In this document: positions 6,585 to 6,736 of the stretch, piece by piece
Position numbering within the stretch: position 1 is the stretch's first letter
Layout of the letters: every line of letters begins with the position of its first letter
Position numbers and translations under genes: made by a program
Assembly (NCBI GenBank): GCA_046484775.1
Contig: JAWOIG010000026.1
Span: 1 to 6,736, forward strand
Source: JAFGQE01 sp046484775
GTDB taxonomy: Bacteria > Bacillota > Clostridia > DUPQ01
Reading direction: 5' to 3'
DNA: 6,736 nt
Notes under the pieces: model-generated
Database searches by the model: none
What the model was told of the DNA's origin: nothing
What the model saw: only the letters and a program-made list of their open reading frames with translations

Positions 6585-6736
6585 GTTGGCTGCGTGCCGC
6601 TCTACCATCTGATGGAGGATGCGGCCACCGCCGAGATCGCCCGCGCCCAGGTATGGCAATGGGTGCATCACCCCGAAGGTGTTCTGGAGGACGGTCGCAA
6701 GGTGACCCTGGAGCTGGTGCGTCGGATTATGGATGA
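6585..6736 (+). pseudogene. Malate synthase fragment, 5' end missing, runs off the window
   Basis: The plus-strand frame gives VGCVPLYHLMEDAATAEIAR, then AQVWQWVHHPEGVLEDGRKV, continuing to the window edge. NGCVPI..LMEDAATAEISR..(I/L)WQW(I/L)HH is a signature of malate synthase A, the glyoxylate-shunt enzyme that condenses glyoxylate with acetyl-CoA. The fragment starts inside the enzyme, near the last quarter, and lacks the catalytic core. It is clearly richer in G and C than the mltG side and uses third-position G/C heavily, as expected of a proteobacterial source. It is fused in frame to the preceding fragment with no start codon of its own. No functional gene can be claimed here. Confidence 0.8.

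Larger units (their letters stand above)
6376..6736. other. Mosaic tail, probable chimeric contig end
   Basis: Three family fragments of about 120, 90 and 150 bases abut one another with one strand switch. The joints lie near 6376-6382, 6493-6503 and 6582-6588. None has a start, ribosome binding site or terminator, and no insertion-sequence ends, attachment sites or integron-like repeats were seen at the joints. Base composition shifts from AT-rich to GC-rich. Pieces the size of short reads, joined over a few shared bases, fit misassembly or library chimeras better than gene decay. Confidence 0.75.

Noticed and set aside
6240..6671. 143-codon minus-strand open frame as a single gene
   Set aside because: Only the middle part (about 6381-6503) matches a family. 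Its ends are antisense to mltG and to the malate synthase fragment, so the frame is a junction product.

Overview
The window looks like a piece of a moderately AT-rich anaerobic Firmicute, most likely a member of the Clostridia. The main support is the first gene, a single-chain FGAM synthase of the clostridial kind with PurL and PurQ in one protein. Strong AGGAG-type ribosome binding sites, AGA/AGG/ATA-rich codon use and an MltG with a long basic N-terminus also fit. This assignment is inference; no rRNA or tRNA is present. All intact genes lie on the plus strand.

Layout. Positions 2-2071 hold the 3' part of purL, which enters from the left edge. Its stop overlaps the ribosome binding site of a standalone PHP-domain metal-dependent phosphoesterase (2079-2741). 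After 42 bp comes a D-2-hydroxyacid dehydrogenase family protein (2784-3827). The 212-bp gap at 3828-4039 contains GGGGACAGG-type direct repeats. It also holds a sigma-A-like promoter with a 19-bp palindrome (3963-3981) that overlaps the -35 element and most of the spacer. A uroporphyrinogen-decarboxylase-like protein (4040-5071) follows. Three bases after its stop begins mltG (5075), the endolytic murein transglycosylase, so these two genes are probably co-transcribed.

The right end is not a normal gene end. MltG homology stops at about 6376, some 35 residues before the usual C-terminus. The last 360 bases are a mosaic of short, unrelated, more GC-rich pieces. There is a DUF3494 (ice-binding-like) fragment on the minus strand (about 6381-6503), a fragment resembling a family 3 solute-binding or MltF-type domain on the plus strand (about 6495-6584), and a malate synthase fragment (about 6585-6736). 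None has a start, and only the last could continue. The simplest reading is a chimeric contig end, and the tail should not be taken as biology of this organism without read support.

How the genes work together. PurL serves purine synthesis and MltG serves peptidoglycan synthesis. The three middle genes (PHP, dehydrogenase, URO-D-like) have no assignable substrate. I found no clear evidence for a new multi-gene system. The best biological leads are the palindrome-overlapped promoter, the repeat cluster, and the active-site departures in the dehydrogenase and the URO-D-like protein.
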